DNA of 26,043 bases from Bacillota bacterium. Lineage in GTDB: Bacteria > Bacillota > Clostridia > Christensenellales > Aristaeellaceae. Below are positions 16,007-23,354 of the stretch, piece by piece. The number at the start of each line of letters is the position of its first letter. The stretch's first letter is position 1. The stretch covers positions 1 to 26,043 of the forward strand of contig JAEZLW010000076.1 in NCBI GenBank assembly GCA_023415145.1, in the 5' to 3' direction. The translations under genes were made by a program, and so were the position numbers. The notes beneath the pieces were generated by a model, which searched no databases, was not told where the DNA came from, and saw only the letters and a program-made list of their open reading frames with translations.

Positions 16007-17401
16007 TTATGATTCTTTCGGCAGAACAATTTCAAAGCAGCTTCCCGCACCCGGCTCGCTCTTTACGCTTACTGTGCCGTCATGCGCATCCACGATGGAT
16101 TTGACTATGGCGAGGCCAATACCGGCGCCGCCGGTATTGCGGCTGCGTGATCTGTCGGTTCGGTAAAACCGTTCAAAAATGAGCGGCTGCTCCTCCCTGG
16201 CAATGCCGATGCCATCATCTGATATCCTCAAGACCGCATTTTCCGCTGTATCTGTCACATCGATGCCGATCTGCCCGCCCGGCTCCGTATACTTGACTGC
16301 ATTGGACAGCAGGTTGATAATAACCTGGCTGATTCTGTTCTTATCCGCCAAGATTTCTACCGGCCGGCCTTGCACCCTGGCATGAAGGCCTTTGCCCTTT
16401 GTTTCCACAGCAAAGGAATCCACCACCTTTTGTGTCAGTTCAAAAAGATCAAACCATGTCTTTGCCAATTGAAGATCGTCCTGCTCCGCTTCATTAAGGT
16501 TGGCGATATCCCCCACCAGCTTTTCCATGCGGTCCATTTCATCACGGATGGTTTTCAGCTTGTCCACCGACAAATCCCATACGCCGTCAATCATGGCATC
16601 CATGTGCAGCTGCACAACGGATATGGGGGTGCGCAGCTCATGGGAAACATCCTCCGTCAGCTTTTTACGAAGGCTGCTCTGCCTTTGCAGTACGGAAGCC
16701 AGATGGTTGATGGAGGATATGAGCTGATGAAGCTCCCTGGTGTTTGCCTTTTCCCGGATGCGGACAGAGAAGTGGCCGTCGGATATCTGTTTTGCTGCAT
16801 CCGCAGTCATAAGAATGGGCTGGCTTAACCGTTTGGCCATCACGGCCCCCACAACGGCTGCAACAACAAGGGATAGAGCACCTACCCATAGAGTCACCGT
16901 GTTCAGAGCACTTAAAAATGAATCATCCTCCTGTGTCAGAAAAAACGGACCGTAATACAGAATGCTCACACTGCCCAACTCCTGTGTGCCACGGGCCATG
17001 GGCATCACCTTTTCGGAAAATCCGCCCTTCATCTGAGGATACTTTTTTTCCATGCGCTCGAAGATATCATCCATAATCTGCGCGCACAATGCCATGTTAT
17101 GAGCCTTCGCATCCCACAGGGCACGATTGTCCGCATCATAAACCTTGATGACATAGCCTTCATACAGCACGGACATGCCAAGGGCATGGATGGCGGACAC
17201 ATCCCAAGTGCCGGTTCGGCCAATGTATTGCTGGCTGATAATCGTTGTCATTTCCTGCGTCTTTATTTCCTGCTGCCGGGCGATATACGCTGTAAATCGC
17301 ATTTCAATCAACAGCTTTGCCAAAAGGCTGATAAGCGCCACAGCGACCAATAAGATCAGCACGAAGGCGGAAAACAGCCTTGCCCTTAAACCAAGTTTCA
17401 T
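16007..17401 (-). CDS. membrane sensor histidine kinase of the copper operon
   Basis: The product is 464 residues from ATG 17401, which has GGGAGG 8 nt upstream; a further upstream in-frame codon has no such site. It has membrane helices at about 10-32 and 168-190, an extracytoplasmic sensor segment at 33-165, then a HAMP linker. The HisKA domain has phospho-acceptor His254 in DVSHELRTP. The ATPase domain has NRISQVIINLLSNA (355-368), DDGIGI (395-400), the F box IFERFYR and GGAGIGL (424-430). The sensor part has Met at 103, 110, 117 and 124, exactly seven apart, plus Cys106 and Met133/135, which could bind Cu(I). No response regulator gene is adjacent, which is unusual. It follows copZ after a 57-bp gap. 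Confidence 0.9.
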   Translation of the reverse strand: MKLGLRARLFSAFVLILLVAVALISLLAKLLIEMRFTAYIARQQEIKTQEMTTIISQQYIGRTGTWDVSAIHALGMSVLYEGYVIKVYDADNRALWDAKAHNMALCAQIMDDIFERMEKKYPQMKGGFSEKVMPMARGTQELGSVSILYYGPFFLTQEDDSFLSALNTVTLWVGALSLVVAAVVGAVMAKRLSQPILMTADAAKQISDGHFSVRIREKANTRELHQLISSINHLASVLQRQSSLRKKLTEDVSHELRTPISVVQLHMDAMIDGVWDLSVDKLKTIRDEMDRMEKLVGDIANLNEAEQDDLQLAKTWFDLFELTQKVVDSFAVETKGKGLHARVQGRPVEILADKNRISQVIINLLSNAVKYTEPGGQIGIDVTDTAENAVLRISDDGIGIAREEQPLIFERFYRTDRSRSRNTGGAGIGLAIVKSIVDAHDGTVSVKSEPGAGSCFEIVLPKES

Positions 17402-17424
17402 GCTTCGCGCCTCCCATGTAATTT

Positions 17425-17449
17425 GAATCCCCCGCATAGCAGGGGATTC
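17425..17449 (-). other. hairpin between copZ and the histidine kinase
   Basis: A perfect 8-bp inverted repeat GAATCCCC/GGGGATTC (17425-17432 with 17442-17449) has a 9-nt loop. It sits 9 nt after the copZ stop and before the kinase ribosome site. No T run follows on the minus strand, so it may be an mRNA-processing or 3'-end-protecting structure that lowers kinase expression relative to copZ. Confidence 0.55.
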
Positions 17450-17458
17450 AGCTGATCC

Positions 17459-17665
17459 TTATTGAACTTCGTAGCCCTGGCCCTCGATCTCCTGCCTGAT
17501 TTGATCAAGGGAAGCCTTGCCGGGGTCGTGTTCCACGGTCACTGTCTTGTCCTTCAGGCTCACTGCGACGCTTTTCACACCGTCCAGTGCTGAAACCGCC
17601 TGTTTGACCGCCTTTTCGCAATGGGAACAGGACATGCCTTCCACTTTTAAAAGAACCGTTTCCAT
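17459..17665 (-). CDS. copZ: copper chaperone CopZ
   Basis: This 68-residue single heavy-metal-associated domain has a beta-alpha-beta-beta-alpha-beta pattern and the Cu(I) site GMSCSHC (Cys13 and Cys16). The His between the two cysteines is typical of bacterial copper chaperones. Such proteins carry Cu(I) in the cytoplasm to the P-type ATPase and to CsoR. The length is standard. A ribosome site (GGAGG) precedes ATG 17665, 16 bp after the lipoprotein gene. Cotranscription with copA supports the assignment. Confidence 0.93.
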   Translation of the reverse strand: METVLLKVEGMSCSHCEKAVKQAVSALDGVKSVAVSLKDKTVTVEHDPGKASLDQIRQEIEGQGYEVQ

Positions 17666-17681
17666 GTTTGTTTCCTCCTGT

Positions 17682-18356
17682 TTATTGAATGCTAAAGGGT
17701 TTCAAAAATTTGTCCACCTCGATGGGTTTGTTGTCCTTGTCCATGGTACTGACCTTTGCAAATACCCAACCCTCCACTTTTGTTGGATCGGCGCCGGCTT
17801 CCATAAGCATCTTGGGGTCCAGAACGAATACGATGTCCTTGTCGTTGGTGCTCATATTCTTCGCCCATTCAAAGGCGTTCCCGTCGCCCAGGTCCACCCC
17901 GTAATGATCCAGGGCAGCGTGGTAACCGACGGCGTCACGCTTGAGTTCCACGAGTTTCTTGAAGGACGCAAGGGGCGTTGCCTCGCCGCTGTAGGTGATG
18001 GCCTGCGTACCCAGCTTTGTGCCCACCATGAGCATGTTGTCATAGGCCATGCCGGCGGGAAGCTTATTCACATCCAGCCCGGCGTTTACAAAGGGCGTTG
18101 CATCAAGCTCCAGCATCACATCGTGAATGGGGCTCTTGCTATAGTCCCAGCTCCAAATGAACCTTACGCTGCCGTCGGGGGCGGTGAGCGACCAGCCGCC
18201 GTTCATATCATCCTTTGATGTAAGGCTGGTCGTTGCACCAAGCATCTTTTCAAAGGAGTTCACAGATTCCGTACCCACCACGTCCAGTGAAGCGCAGGAG
18301 CTAAGCACAAACAGGCCGGCAAGTACAAGGGCAACCAGGGCAATCTTCTTTACCAT
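17682..18356 (-). CDS. lipoprotein of unknown function in the copper operon
   Basis: This 224-residue protein has a lipoprotein signal: MVKK, a hydrophobic core, and the lipobox LSSC with Cys21 as the lipidated residue and only Cys. It is therefore anchored on the outer face of the membrane. The mature part is of mixed alpha/beta character. It has two WSW/GWS Trp clusters near residues 55-70 and several Met but no CxxC, His-rich or Met-rich copper motif. I do not recognise the family. It lies between copA (33 bp upstream) and copZ (16 bp downstream), which suggests a role in copper export or envelope copper handling. That link is by context only. Confidence 0.8.
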   Translation of the reverse strand: MVKKIALVALVLAGLFVLSSCASLDVVGTESVNSFEKMLGATTSLTSKDDMNGGWSLTAPDGSVRFIWSWDYSKSPIHDVMLELDATPFVNAGLDVNKLPAGMAYDNMLMVGTKLGTQAITYSGEATPLASFKKLVELKRDAVGYHAALDHYGVDLGDGNAFEWAKNMSTNDKDIVFVLDPKMLMEAGADPTKVEGWVFAKVSTMDKDNKPIEVDKFLKPFSIQ

Positions 18357-18389
18357 AACCTAATACCATCCTTTTCTTTCAGTCACATA

Positions 18390-20852
18390 TTAATGATAAG
18401 GCTTGAACCGTTTGAGCCGCAGGGCGTTGGTCAAAACCGATACGGAGCTTAGCGCCATGGCTGCCGCCGCAATGACGGGATTTAGTAGCGGTCCGCCGAA
18501 CAGGTACAGCAGTCCTGCCGCAACGGGGATGCCCAGCGTGTTGTACGCAAACGCCCAGAACAGGTTTTGCTTGATGTTGCGGATGGTGCTCTTGCTCAAC
18601 TGAATGGCCGTCGGCACATCCATCAGGTCGCTCTTCATCAGCACAATATCGGCCGATTCCATGGCGACGTCCGTACCGGAGCCGATGGCGATGCCCACAT
18701 CGGCCTGGGTCAGCGCGGGAGCGTCGTTGATGCCGTCGCCCCCCATGGCCCCCTTTCTGCCCTCCTGCTGCAGCTTTTTCACCTCGGTGGATTTGTCCTG
18801 GGGTAAGACTTCTGCCAAAACCCTTGCGATACCCACCTGTTTGGCGATGGCTTCCGCGGTTTTGCGGTTGTCGCCGGTGATCATGGCCACTTCGATGCCC
18901 ATTTCATTCAACTTGGCTATGGCTTTGGCGCTGCTTTCCTTCACCACGTCGGCCACGGCAATGATGCCTGCGATTTTCTCGTCCATGGCAATGTACATGG
19001 GTGTTTTCCCTTCCAAGGCCAGCCGGTCGGATTCCATCGCCAATTCCTGAAGGGAGATGTTTCTGTCATCCATCAGCTTTTTGTTGCCGATGAGTGTCCT
19101 GATGCCGCCAATGGTCACCTCTATGCCATGGCCGGGGATGGCCTCAAACTGCTCGCTTGTGAGGAATGAAAGCTTTTCTCTTTCCGCACCCCTTACGATG
19201 GCCGCACCCAGGGGATGCTCCGACCCCTTTTCGGCGGAGGCGGCCACTTGCAAAAGCCTCTGCCTGGTGATACTCCCCGCGGGAATAATATCCGTTACCT
19301 CGGGCTTGCCCTCGGTGATGGTACCCGTCTTGTCAAACACAATGGTATTGACCTTGTGGGTGGTTTCCAGCGCTTCGCCGCCCTTGATGAGAATGCCGTA
19401 TTCCGCACCTTTGCCAGTGCCCACCATGATGGCGGTAGGCGTAGCAAGGCCAAGGGCACAGGGGCAGGCGATGACCAGAACGGAGATGAAGATCGTCAAC
19501 GCAAATACCAGCGACTCACCGCCTAAAAGCCACGCGGCAAAGACAAGCACCGCGATCAGGCACACCACGGGTACAAAGTATCCGGAAACGATGTCCGCCA
19601 TCTTGGCGATGGGCGCTTTGGAGCCCTGGGCGTCCTCCACCAACTTGATGATCTGACTGAGCGCGGTATCAGCGCCCACCTTTTTCGCTTCAAACCGGAT
19701 CACGCCGTTTGCGTTGATGGTGGCGGCAAACACCTTGTCGCCGGCCTTCTTGTCGATGGGCATGCTTTCCCCGGTGAGCATGGACTCATCCACGGTTGTA
19801 TGCCCCTCCATCACAATGCCGTCCACGGGGATCTTCTCGCCGGGCTTCACAAGGATGATGTCGCCGATTTCCACTTCGTCGATGGGCGTTTCAATCTCCT
19901 GGCCGTTGCTGATCACGATGGCGGTCTTGGGGGCCAGGCCCATCAGCTTTTTAATGGCTTCCGACGTTCTGCCTTTGGAGACAGCCTCCAGCGTTTTGCC
20001 CAGCATGATCAAGGTGATGATGACGCCGGCCGTTTCAAAGTACAGCTTATCCACAGAGACAAAGTCGCCGATTGCGATTTGATATGTGGAATACAGGCTG
20101 TAGATGATTGCGGCACTGGTGCCAATGGCGATGAGGGAGTCCATATTGGGGCTTCGTTTGAGCAGAGCCTTGAAGCCCACCGTATAAAACCTGTACCCCG
20201 CGATGACGATGGGGATGGTCAGGAAAATTTCCACCAGCGCATAAATCAACGGATAGTTCATGGGATCCAGAAAACCGGGCACGGGCAGCCTGGGCCATAC
20301 CAGCATGGGCGCCATGGCGATGTACAACAGCGGAATGCCGAAGGCTGCCGATACGATGAACTTGATCCACATTACACGAATCTCTTTTTCCTTGCGTATC
20401 TTGTCTTCATCCACCGTATTTTTTTCGGTGCCCAGTGCCTTGTAACCCAGCTTTTCAATGCCCTGGCGGAGCGCTACGAGCCGAACCTTTTGCGGATCAT
20501 AGGTCACGGTGGCCTTTTCGGTGGCGAAGTTCACCGTTGCGGAGGATACGCCCTCCATCTTCGCCAGACTTTTTTCAATCCGCTGGGCGCAGGCGGCGCA
20601 GGTCATGCCCCCGATGGGGATGGTAACATTACTGTTTGGTGTTTCCTCTGCCACACCGTAGCCTGTTTTGACAATGGCATCCTTTATATCTGAACCCTTC
20701 AGCGCACCCTGGTCATATTCCACCGTCAGCTTTTCGGTGGCAAAGTTCACCGCTGCGCTTTTCACGCCTTGCAGCTTGCCTACCGCCTTCTCCACCCGCT
20801 GGGCGCAGGCCGCGCAGGTCATGCCGGTAATTTTGATGGTTTCCTTGTTCAT
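18390..20852 (-). CDS. copA: Cu(I)-exporting P1B-type ATPase CopA
   Basis: This 820-residue ATP-driven Cu(I) exporter has two N-terminal HMA domains, each with GMTCAAC (10-16 and 82-88). The transmembrane metal site is CPC (463-465), the phosphorylated Asp is in DKTGT (507-511), HP is at 546-547 and TGD at 659-661, with GDGINDAP at 705-712. Later membrane helices carry the Tyr-Asn pair (769-771) and the Met/Ser-Ser site (799-803) of the Cu+ subgroup. The length is standard for two-HMA members. In the motif normally read as VAMVGDGIND both Val are Gly here (GAMGGDGIND); this is either a real change or an error. ATG 20852 overlaps the stop of a 26-codon ORF. Confidence 0.95.
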   Translation of the reverse strand: MNKETIKITGMTCAACAQRVEKAVGKLQGVKSAAVNFATEKLTVEYDQGALKGSDIKDAIVKTGYGVAEETPNSNVTIPIGGMTCAACAQRIEKSLAKMEGVSSATVNFATEKATVTYDPQKVRLVALRQGIEKLGYKALGTEKNTVDEDKIRKEKEIRVMWIKFIVSAAFGIPLLYIAMAPMLVWPRLPVPGFLDPMNYPLIYALVEIFLTIPIVIAGYRFYTVGFKALLKRSPNMDSLIAIGTSAAIIYSLYSTYQIAIGDFVSVDKLYFETAGVIITLIMLGKTLEAVSKGRTSEAIKKLMGLAPKTAIVISNGQEIETPIDEVEIGDIILVKPGEKIPVDGIVMEGHTTVDESMLTGESMPIDKKAGDKVFAATINANGVIRFEAKKVGADTALSQIIKLVEDAQGSKAPIAKMADIVSGYFVPVVCLIAVLVFAAWLLGGESLVFALTIFISVLVIACPCALGLATPTAIMVGTGKGAEYGILIKGGEALETTHKVNTIVFDKTGTITEGKPEVTDIIPAGSITRQRLLQVAASAEKGSEHPLGAAIVRGAEREKLSFLTSEQFEAIPGHGIEVTIGGIRTLIGNKKLMDDRNISLQELAMESDRLALEGKTPMYIAMDEKIAGIIAVADVVKESSAKAIAKLNEMGIEVAMITGDNRKTAEAIAKQVGIARVLAEVLPQDKSTEVKKLQQEGRKGAMGGDGINDAPALTQADVGIAIGSGTDVAMESADIVLMKSDLMDVPTAIQLSKSTIRNIKQNLFWAFAYNTLGIPVAAGLLYLFGGPLLNPVIAAAAMALSSVSVLTNALRLKRFKPYH

Positions 20853-20929
20853 GGTTCTTCCAGCCTTTCCTGATTGCCGCCATATCCTGCGGCTGTAGCA
20901 TCATACCGGTACACATCATACTTGGACAT
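20849..20929 (-). CDS. 26-residue ORF translationally coupled to copA
   Basis: In the 109-bp gap between csoR and copA, an ATG at 20929 with GGGGAT upstream opens a frame of 26 residues (MSKYDVYRYDATAAGYGGNQ, then ERLEEP). Its TGA overlaps the copA start as ATGA. The peptide has four Tyr, no Cys and is slightly acidic. The ATGA overlap is a classic sign of coupled translation, so the ORF probably is translated, either as a real small protein or as a device that feeds ribosomes into copA. I know no family for it. Confidence 0.6.
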   Translation of the reverse strand: MSKYDVYRYDATAAGYGGNQERLEEP

Positions 20930-20961
20930 AATATCCCCGCCTTGAATCATGACTAAACCGG

Positions 20962-21315
20962 TTAAAGAAGTCTGCCGATGGTTGAAACAAGCTCGTCCAC
21001 CACTTCGTCCTCGCCGCTGCGGATTTTTTCCACCAGGCAGCCGTGAATGTGGTTTTCCAGCACCATCTTGCTGATGGAGGTCAATGCCGACCGCACGGCG
21101 GCAATCTGGTTGAGGATATCGTCGCAGTACGCATCCTTTTCCACCATCCCCTTAATGCCGCGAATTTGCCCCTCTACACAGCCAAGCCGCCGGATCAGCG
21201 TTAAGCGCAGCTTCTCTTCCCGGATCGTCGTTCTTTGCGCACAATGAGGACACATTTGCGTCTTATCCCAAGGAGCATCCTCCAATGGCGCTTCTTCCCA
21301 CTGCCCGCTTATCAA
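20962..21315 (-). CDS. csoR: copper-sensing repressor CsoR, first copy
   Basis: The product is 117 residues from a TTG start at 21315, which has AGGAGG (21326-21331) 10 nt upstream. The ATG at 21372 cannot be used because it lies at or before the predicted transcription start and across the operator. The helical CsoR/RcnR fold has Cu(I) ligands Cys64, His89 and Cys93, with spacings of 25 and 4 residues as in classical CsoR. Cu(I) binding releases DNA. An N-terminal extension has MCPHC (21-25), an extra CxxC also paralleled in the second copy. It is the first gene of the copper operon and is autoregulated through the operator at 21349-21365. Confidence 0.92.
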   Translation of the reverse strand: MISGQWEEAPLEDAPWDKTQMCPHCAQRTTIREEKLRLTLIRRLGCVEGQIRGIKGMVEKDAYCDDILNQIAAVRSALTSISKMVLENHIHGCLVEKIRSGEDEVVDELVSTIGRLL

Positions 21316-21348
21316 GATACTGTCGCCTCCTATGTTTGGTTTGATACA

Positions 21349-21365
21349 ATACCCCCCTGTGGTAT
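21349..21365 (-). promoter_or_regulatory. CsoR operator of the copper operon
   Basis: On the minus strand the 17-bp pseudo-palindrome ATACCACAGGGGGGTAT lies just downstream of the -10 element and covers the transcription start. It matches the G/C-tract CsoR boxes of Firmicutes (ATACC...GGGTAT) and agrees at 14 of 17 positions with the site in front of the second csoR (24266-24282). Confidence 0.85.
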
Positions 21366-21371
21366 ATCGCA

Positions 21372-21400
21372 AGTATAGCGGCCATTCTTTTGTTTGTCAA
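21372..21400 (-). promoter_or_regulatory. sigma-A promoter of the copper operon
   Basis: On the minus strand there is a perfect TTGACA (21395-21400), a 17-bp spacer and TATACT (21372-21377). The same -35/-10 hexamers and spacing occur before the second csoR. The predicted start falls inside the CsoR operator. Confidence 0.88.
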
Positions 21401-21643
21401 GAGGGTGTTCAAACAAATTTTCTCCGGCCCTATGACGGTCTGTATTCAATGGATCGTGACGAAAAAAACGCTTTCCCTGCCTGTATTCCACATAACGGGG
21501 ATAGGCTAACGCCTTTTGCGCTTCTGGGTCCAACCGTAGATGAGCGGCCAGCCGGGCATAGCCGCAGCCGCCAGCATCCAGGTTTGAGCACATGGTACAG
21601 CAGCTTTTTGAAGATTTGATGGAGACTGATAAAATGGTTTCTC
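21401..21643. other. intergenic stretch with no confident gene
   Basis: This stretch lies between the divergent copper-operon and XRE-gene promoters. The minus strand has an open frame from ATG 21593 to 21330 (87 codons, starting MCSNLDAGGCGY and including LRLDPEAQKALAYPRY) that looks protein-like in its first half. It then runs through the copper promoter and operator and has no ribosome site. It may be a remnant of a lost gene. I call nothing here. Confidence 0.4.
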
Positions 21644-21673
21644 TTGCCTTTTTATTATATTCTGTAATAAAAT
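21644..21673 (+). promoter_or_regulatory. probable promoter of the XRE-type gene
   Basis: TTGCCT (21644-21649) and TAAAAT (21668-21673) are separated by 18 bp in an AT-rich stretch, about 25 bp before the GTG start at 21697. The match is moderate. Confidence 0.5.
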
Positions 21674-21696
21674 AGACGGGAAGGGGAGGGGCAAAC

Positions 21697-22287
21697 GTGG
21701 AAGAAACGAGGCTTGCTCTGGCAAGCAATCTGATAAAGCTGCGCACAGGTGCGGGCATGACACAGGCTGAGCTGGGAGAAAAGCTGAATTATTCAGACAA
21801 GGCGGTCTCCAAGTGGGAGCGGGCGGATGCGCTGCCGGATGTGCTGGTGCTCAAGCAAATCGGTGATTTGTTTCGCGTTTCCATCGATGATTTGCTCAAT
21901 ACCCATGACCTTTGGGAAAAGCCGAAGGAACAGGCGTCAAAAAGCTTCCTGCACAAATACAGCATTACGGCCATTACCATGGTCGCCATCGCCGGCATCT
22001 GGACGCTTGCCGTTGCGATATTTGCAATCCTCTGGATGCTTGGGCATGTGGTATGGAGTGTGTTTGTTTATGCCATTCCCGTCACCCTGATCACATACCT
22101 GGTGCTCCATTCCATCTGGCGCGGTGGCAAGCACAATGCGTATATTGTTGGCGCGCTGGTTTTCAGCATCATCGGCACCATATACATCGCATTGCTCGAG
22201 TATCATCTGTGGCAGCTTTTTCTGGTTGTTGTCCCGGCGGAAGTGGTGGTTTTTTTAAGCTTTCGGATCAAGAAGGAAAGAAAATAG
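21697..22287 (+). CDS. XRE-family regulator fused to a membrane domain
   Basis: This 196-residue protein has an N-terminal helix-turn-helix of the Cro/CI type (about 8-62), with MTQAELGEKLNYSDKAVSKWER as the recognition region and LPDVLVLKQIGDLFRVSIDDLL completing the domain. About four membrane helices follow (85-190) in a compact hydrophobic module ending in RIKKERK. Such one-piece membrane-tethered regulators occur widely in Firmicutes, and their ligands are mostly unknown. The GTG start has a strong AAGGGGAGGGG 5 nt upstream. It is monocistronic, ending at the terminator at 22320. A short perfect palindrome, TCTACGA-T-TCGTAGA (22293-22307), follows the stop. Confidence 0.88.
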   Translation: MEETRLALASNLIKLRTGAGMTQAELGEKLNYSDKAVSKWERADALPDVLVLKQIGDLFRVSIDDLLNTHDLWEKPKEQASKSFLHKYSITAITMVAIAGIWTLAVAIFAILWMLGHVVWSVFVYAIPVTLITYLVLHSIWRGGKHNAYIVGALVFSIIGTIYIALLEYHLWQLFLVVVPAEVVVFLSFRIKKERK

Positions 22288-22319
22288 GCCATTCTACGAT
22301 TCGTAGAGCCGGGAAAATG

Positions 22320-22364
22320 GGGAGTAGAACGCAGAAGGCTTCGTTCTACTCCCTTTGCTTTTTT
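22320..22364 (+). terminator. terminator of the XRE-type gene
   Basis: A perfect 12-bp stem GGGAGTAGAACG/CGTTCTACTCCC (22320-22331 with 22342-22353) has a 10-nt loop. It is followed by TTTGCTTTTTT. It lies about 32 nt after the stop. Confidence 0.9.
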
Positions 22365-22390
22365 GTAGAATCCAAATTCGAACCGGTAGG

Positions 22391-22419
22391 TTGATACAGT
22401 TTTCCTTCCCGGGTATGAT
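22391..22419 (+). promoter_or_regulatory. sigma-A promoter of the DegV gene pair
   Basis: TTGATA (22391-22396), a 17-bp spacer and TATGAT (22414-22419) lie about 45 bp before the first DegV start codon. Confidence 0.78.
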
Positions 22420-22464
22420 GGATAAAAGGAAGCTGCCCTAAAACATTTGAACACGGAGGATACT

Positions 22465-23352
22465 ATGGCCGATTTTGTTTTGAGCTGCTGCTCTACAGCC
22501 GACTTGAGCAAGGAACACTTTGAGAAAAGAAGCATCTCCTACATCTGTTTTCATTATTCCCTGGATGGGGTGCCTTACGATGATGACCTGGGTCAGTCGA
22601 TGGATTTTGATACCTTTTATCAAGCAATGAAAAACGGGGCGGCAACCAAGACCTCACAGGTAAACATGTCGGAATACCTGGACTATTTTTCAAGGATACT
22701 GGAGCAGGGAAAAGACATATTGCACCTTACCCTGTCATCGGGCATATCCGGAACGTACAGTTCCGCCGAAAACGCGGCGATGATCGCACGGGAGCGGTAC
22801 CCCGGGCGAAAGGTGTATGTGGTGGATTCCCTTGGCGCATCCTCCGGCTACGGGCTGTTGATGGATACGCTGGCCGATTTGCGTGACAGCGGCAAAGATA
22901 TAGAGGAAGTGCATCAATGGGCAAACGAAAACAGGCTGCGTCTTCACCACTGGTTTTTTTCCACGGATCTTTCTTCCTATGTGCGGGGAGGCAGGATATC
23001 CAAAGCGGCAGGCATGTTTGGGACCATGCTCAGCATCTGCCCGCTTCTGAATATGGATCACCTTGGCCGGCTGATTCCGAGGGCAAAAATCCGCTCCAAA
23101 AAGCGTGTGATCCAGGAAATTGTTGACCAAATGGAAAAGCATGCCCAAGACGGGTTACAATATTCGGAGAAGTGCTTTATTTCCCAATCCGCCTGCTATG
23201 ACGATGCGCGGCAGGTTGCGAATCTTGTGGAAGAGCGCTTCAAAAAGCTGAATGGCCAGGTTCTCATCAACAACATCGGAACAACCATCGGCAGCCATAC
23301 CGGCCCAGGAACGGTGGCCTTATTCTTCTTTGGATCGGAGAGAGTTGATTGA
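22465..23352 (+). CDS. DegV-family fatty-acid-binding protein, first copy
   Basis: The 295-residue product starts at ATG 22465, with GGAGG 5-6 nt upstream. A TTG 18 bp earlier has no ribosome site. DegV proteins bind one fatty acid in a buried pocket, and as FakB subunits they present it to fatty acid kinase. Seen here are TSQVNMSEY (about residue 62), the phosphate-loop-like SSGISGTYSSA (about 93-103), a basic RGGRIS segment near 182 and the C-terminal GSHTGPGTVALFF. The N terminus FVLSCCSTADL has a Cys pair where many members have the TDS motif (D-S-T/C). It is translationally linked to the second DegV gene, 2 bp away. Which fatty acid it prefers cannot be told. Confidence 0.9.
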   Translation: MADFVLSCCSTADLSKEHFEKRSISYICFHYSLDGVPYDDDLGQSMDFDTFYQAMKNGAATKTSQVNMSEYLDYFSRILEQGKDILHLTLSSGISGTYSSAENAAMIARERYPGRKVYVVDSLGASSGYGLLMDTLADLRDSGKDIEEVHQWANENRLRLHHWFFSTDLSSYVRGGRISKAAGMFGTMLSICPLLNMDHLGRLIPRAKIRSKKRVIQEIVDQMEKHAQDGLQYSEKCFISQSACYDDARQVANLVEERFKKLNGQVLINNIGTTIGSHTGPGTVALFFFGSERVD

Positions 23353-23354
23353 CG

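Noticed and set aside
21330..21593. 87-codon minus-strand ORF before csoR
   Set aside because: No ribosome site, and the second half runs through the copper promoter and CsoR operator. At most it is a gene remnant.
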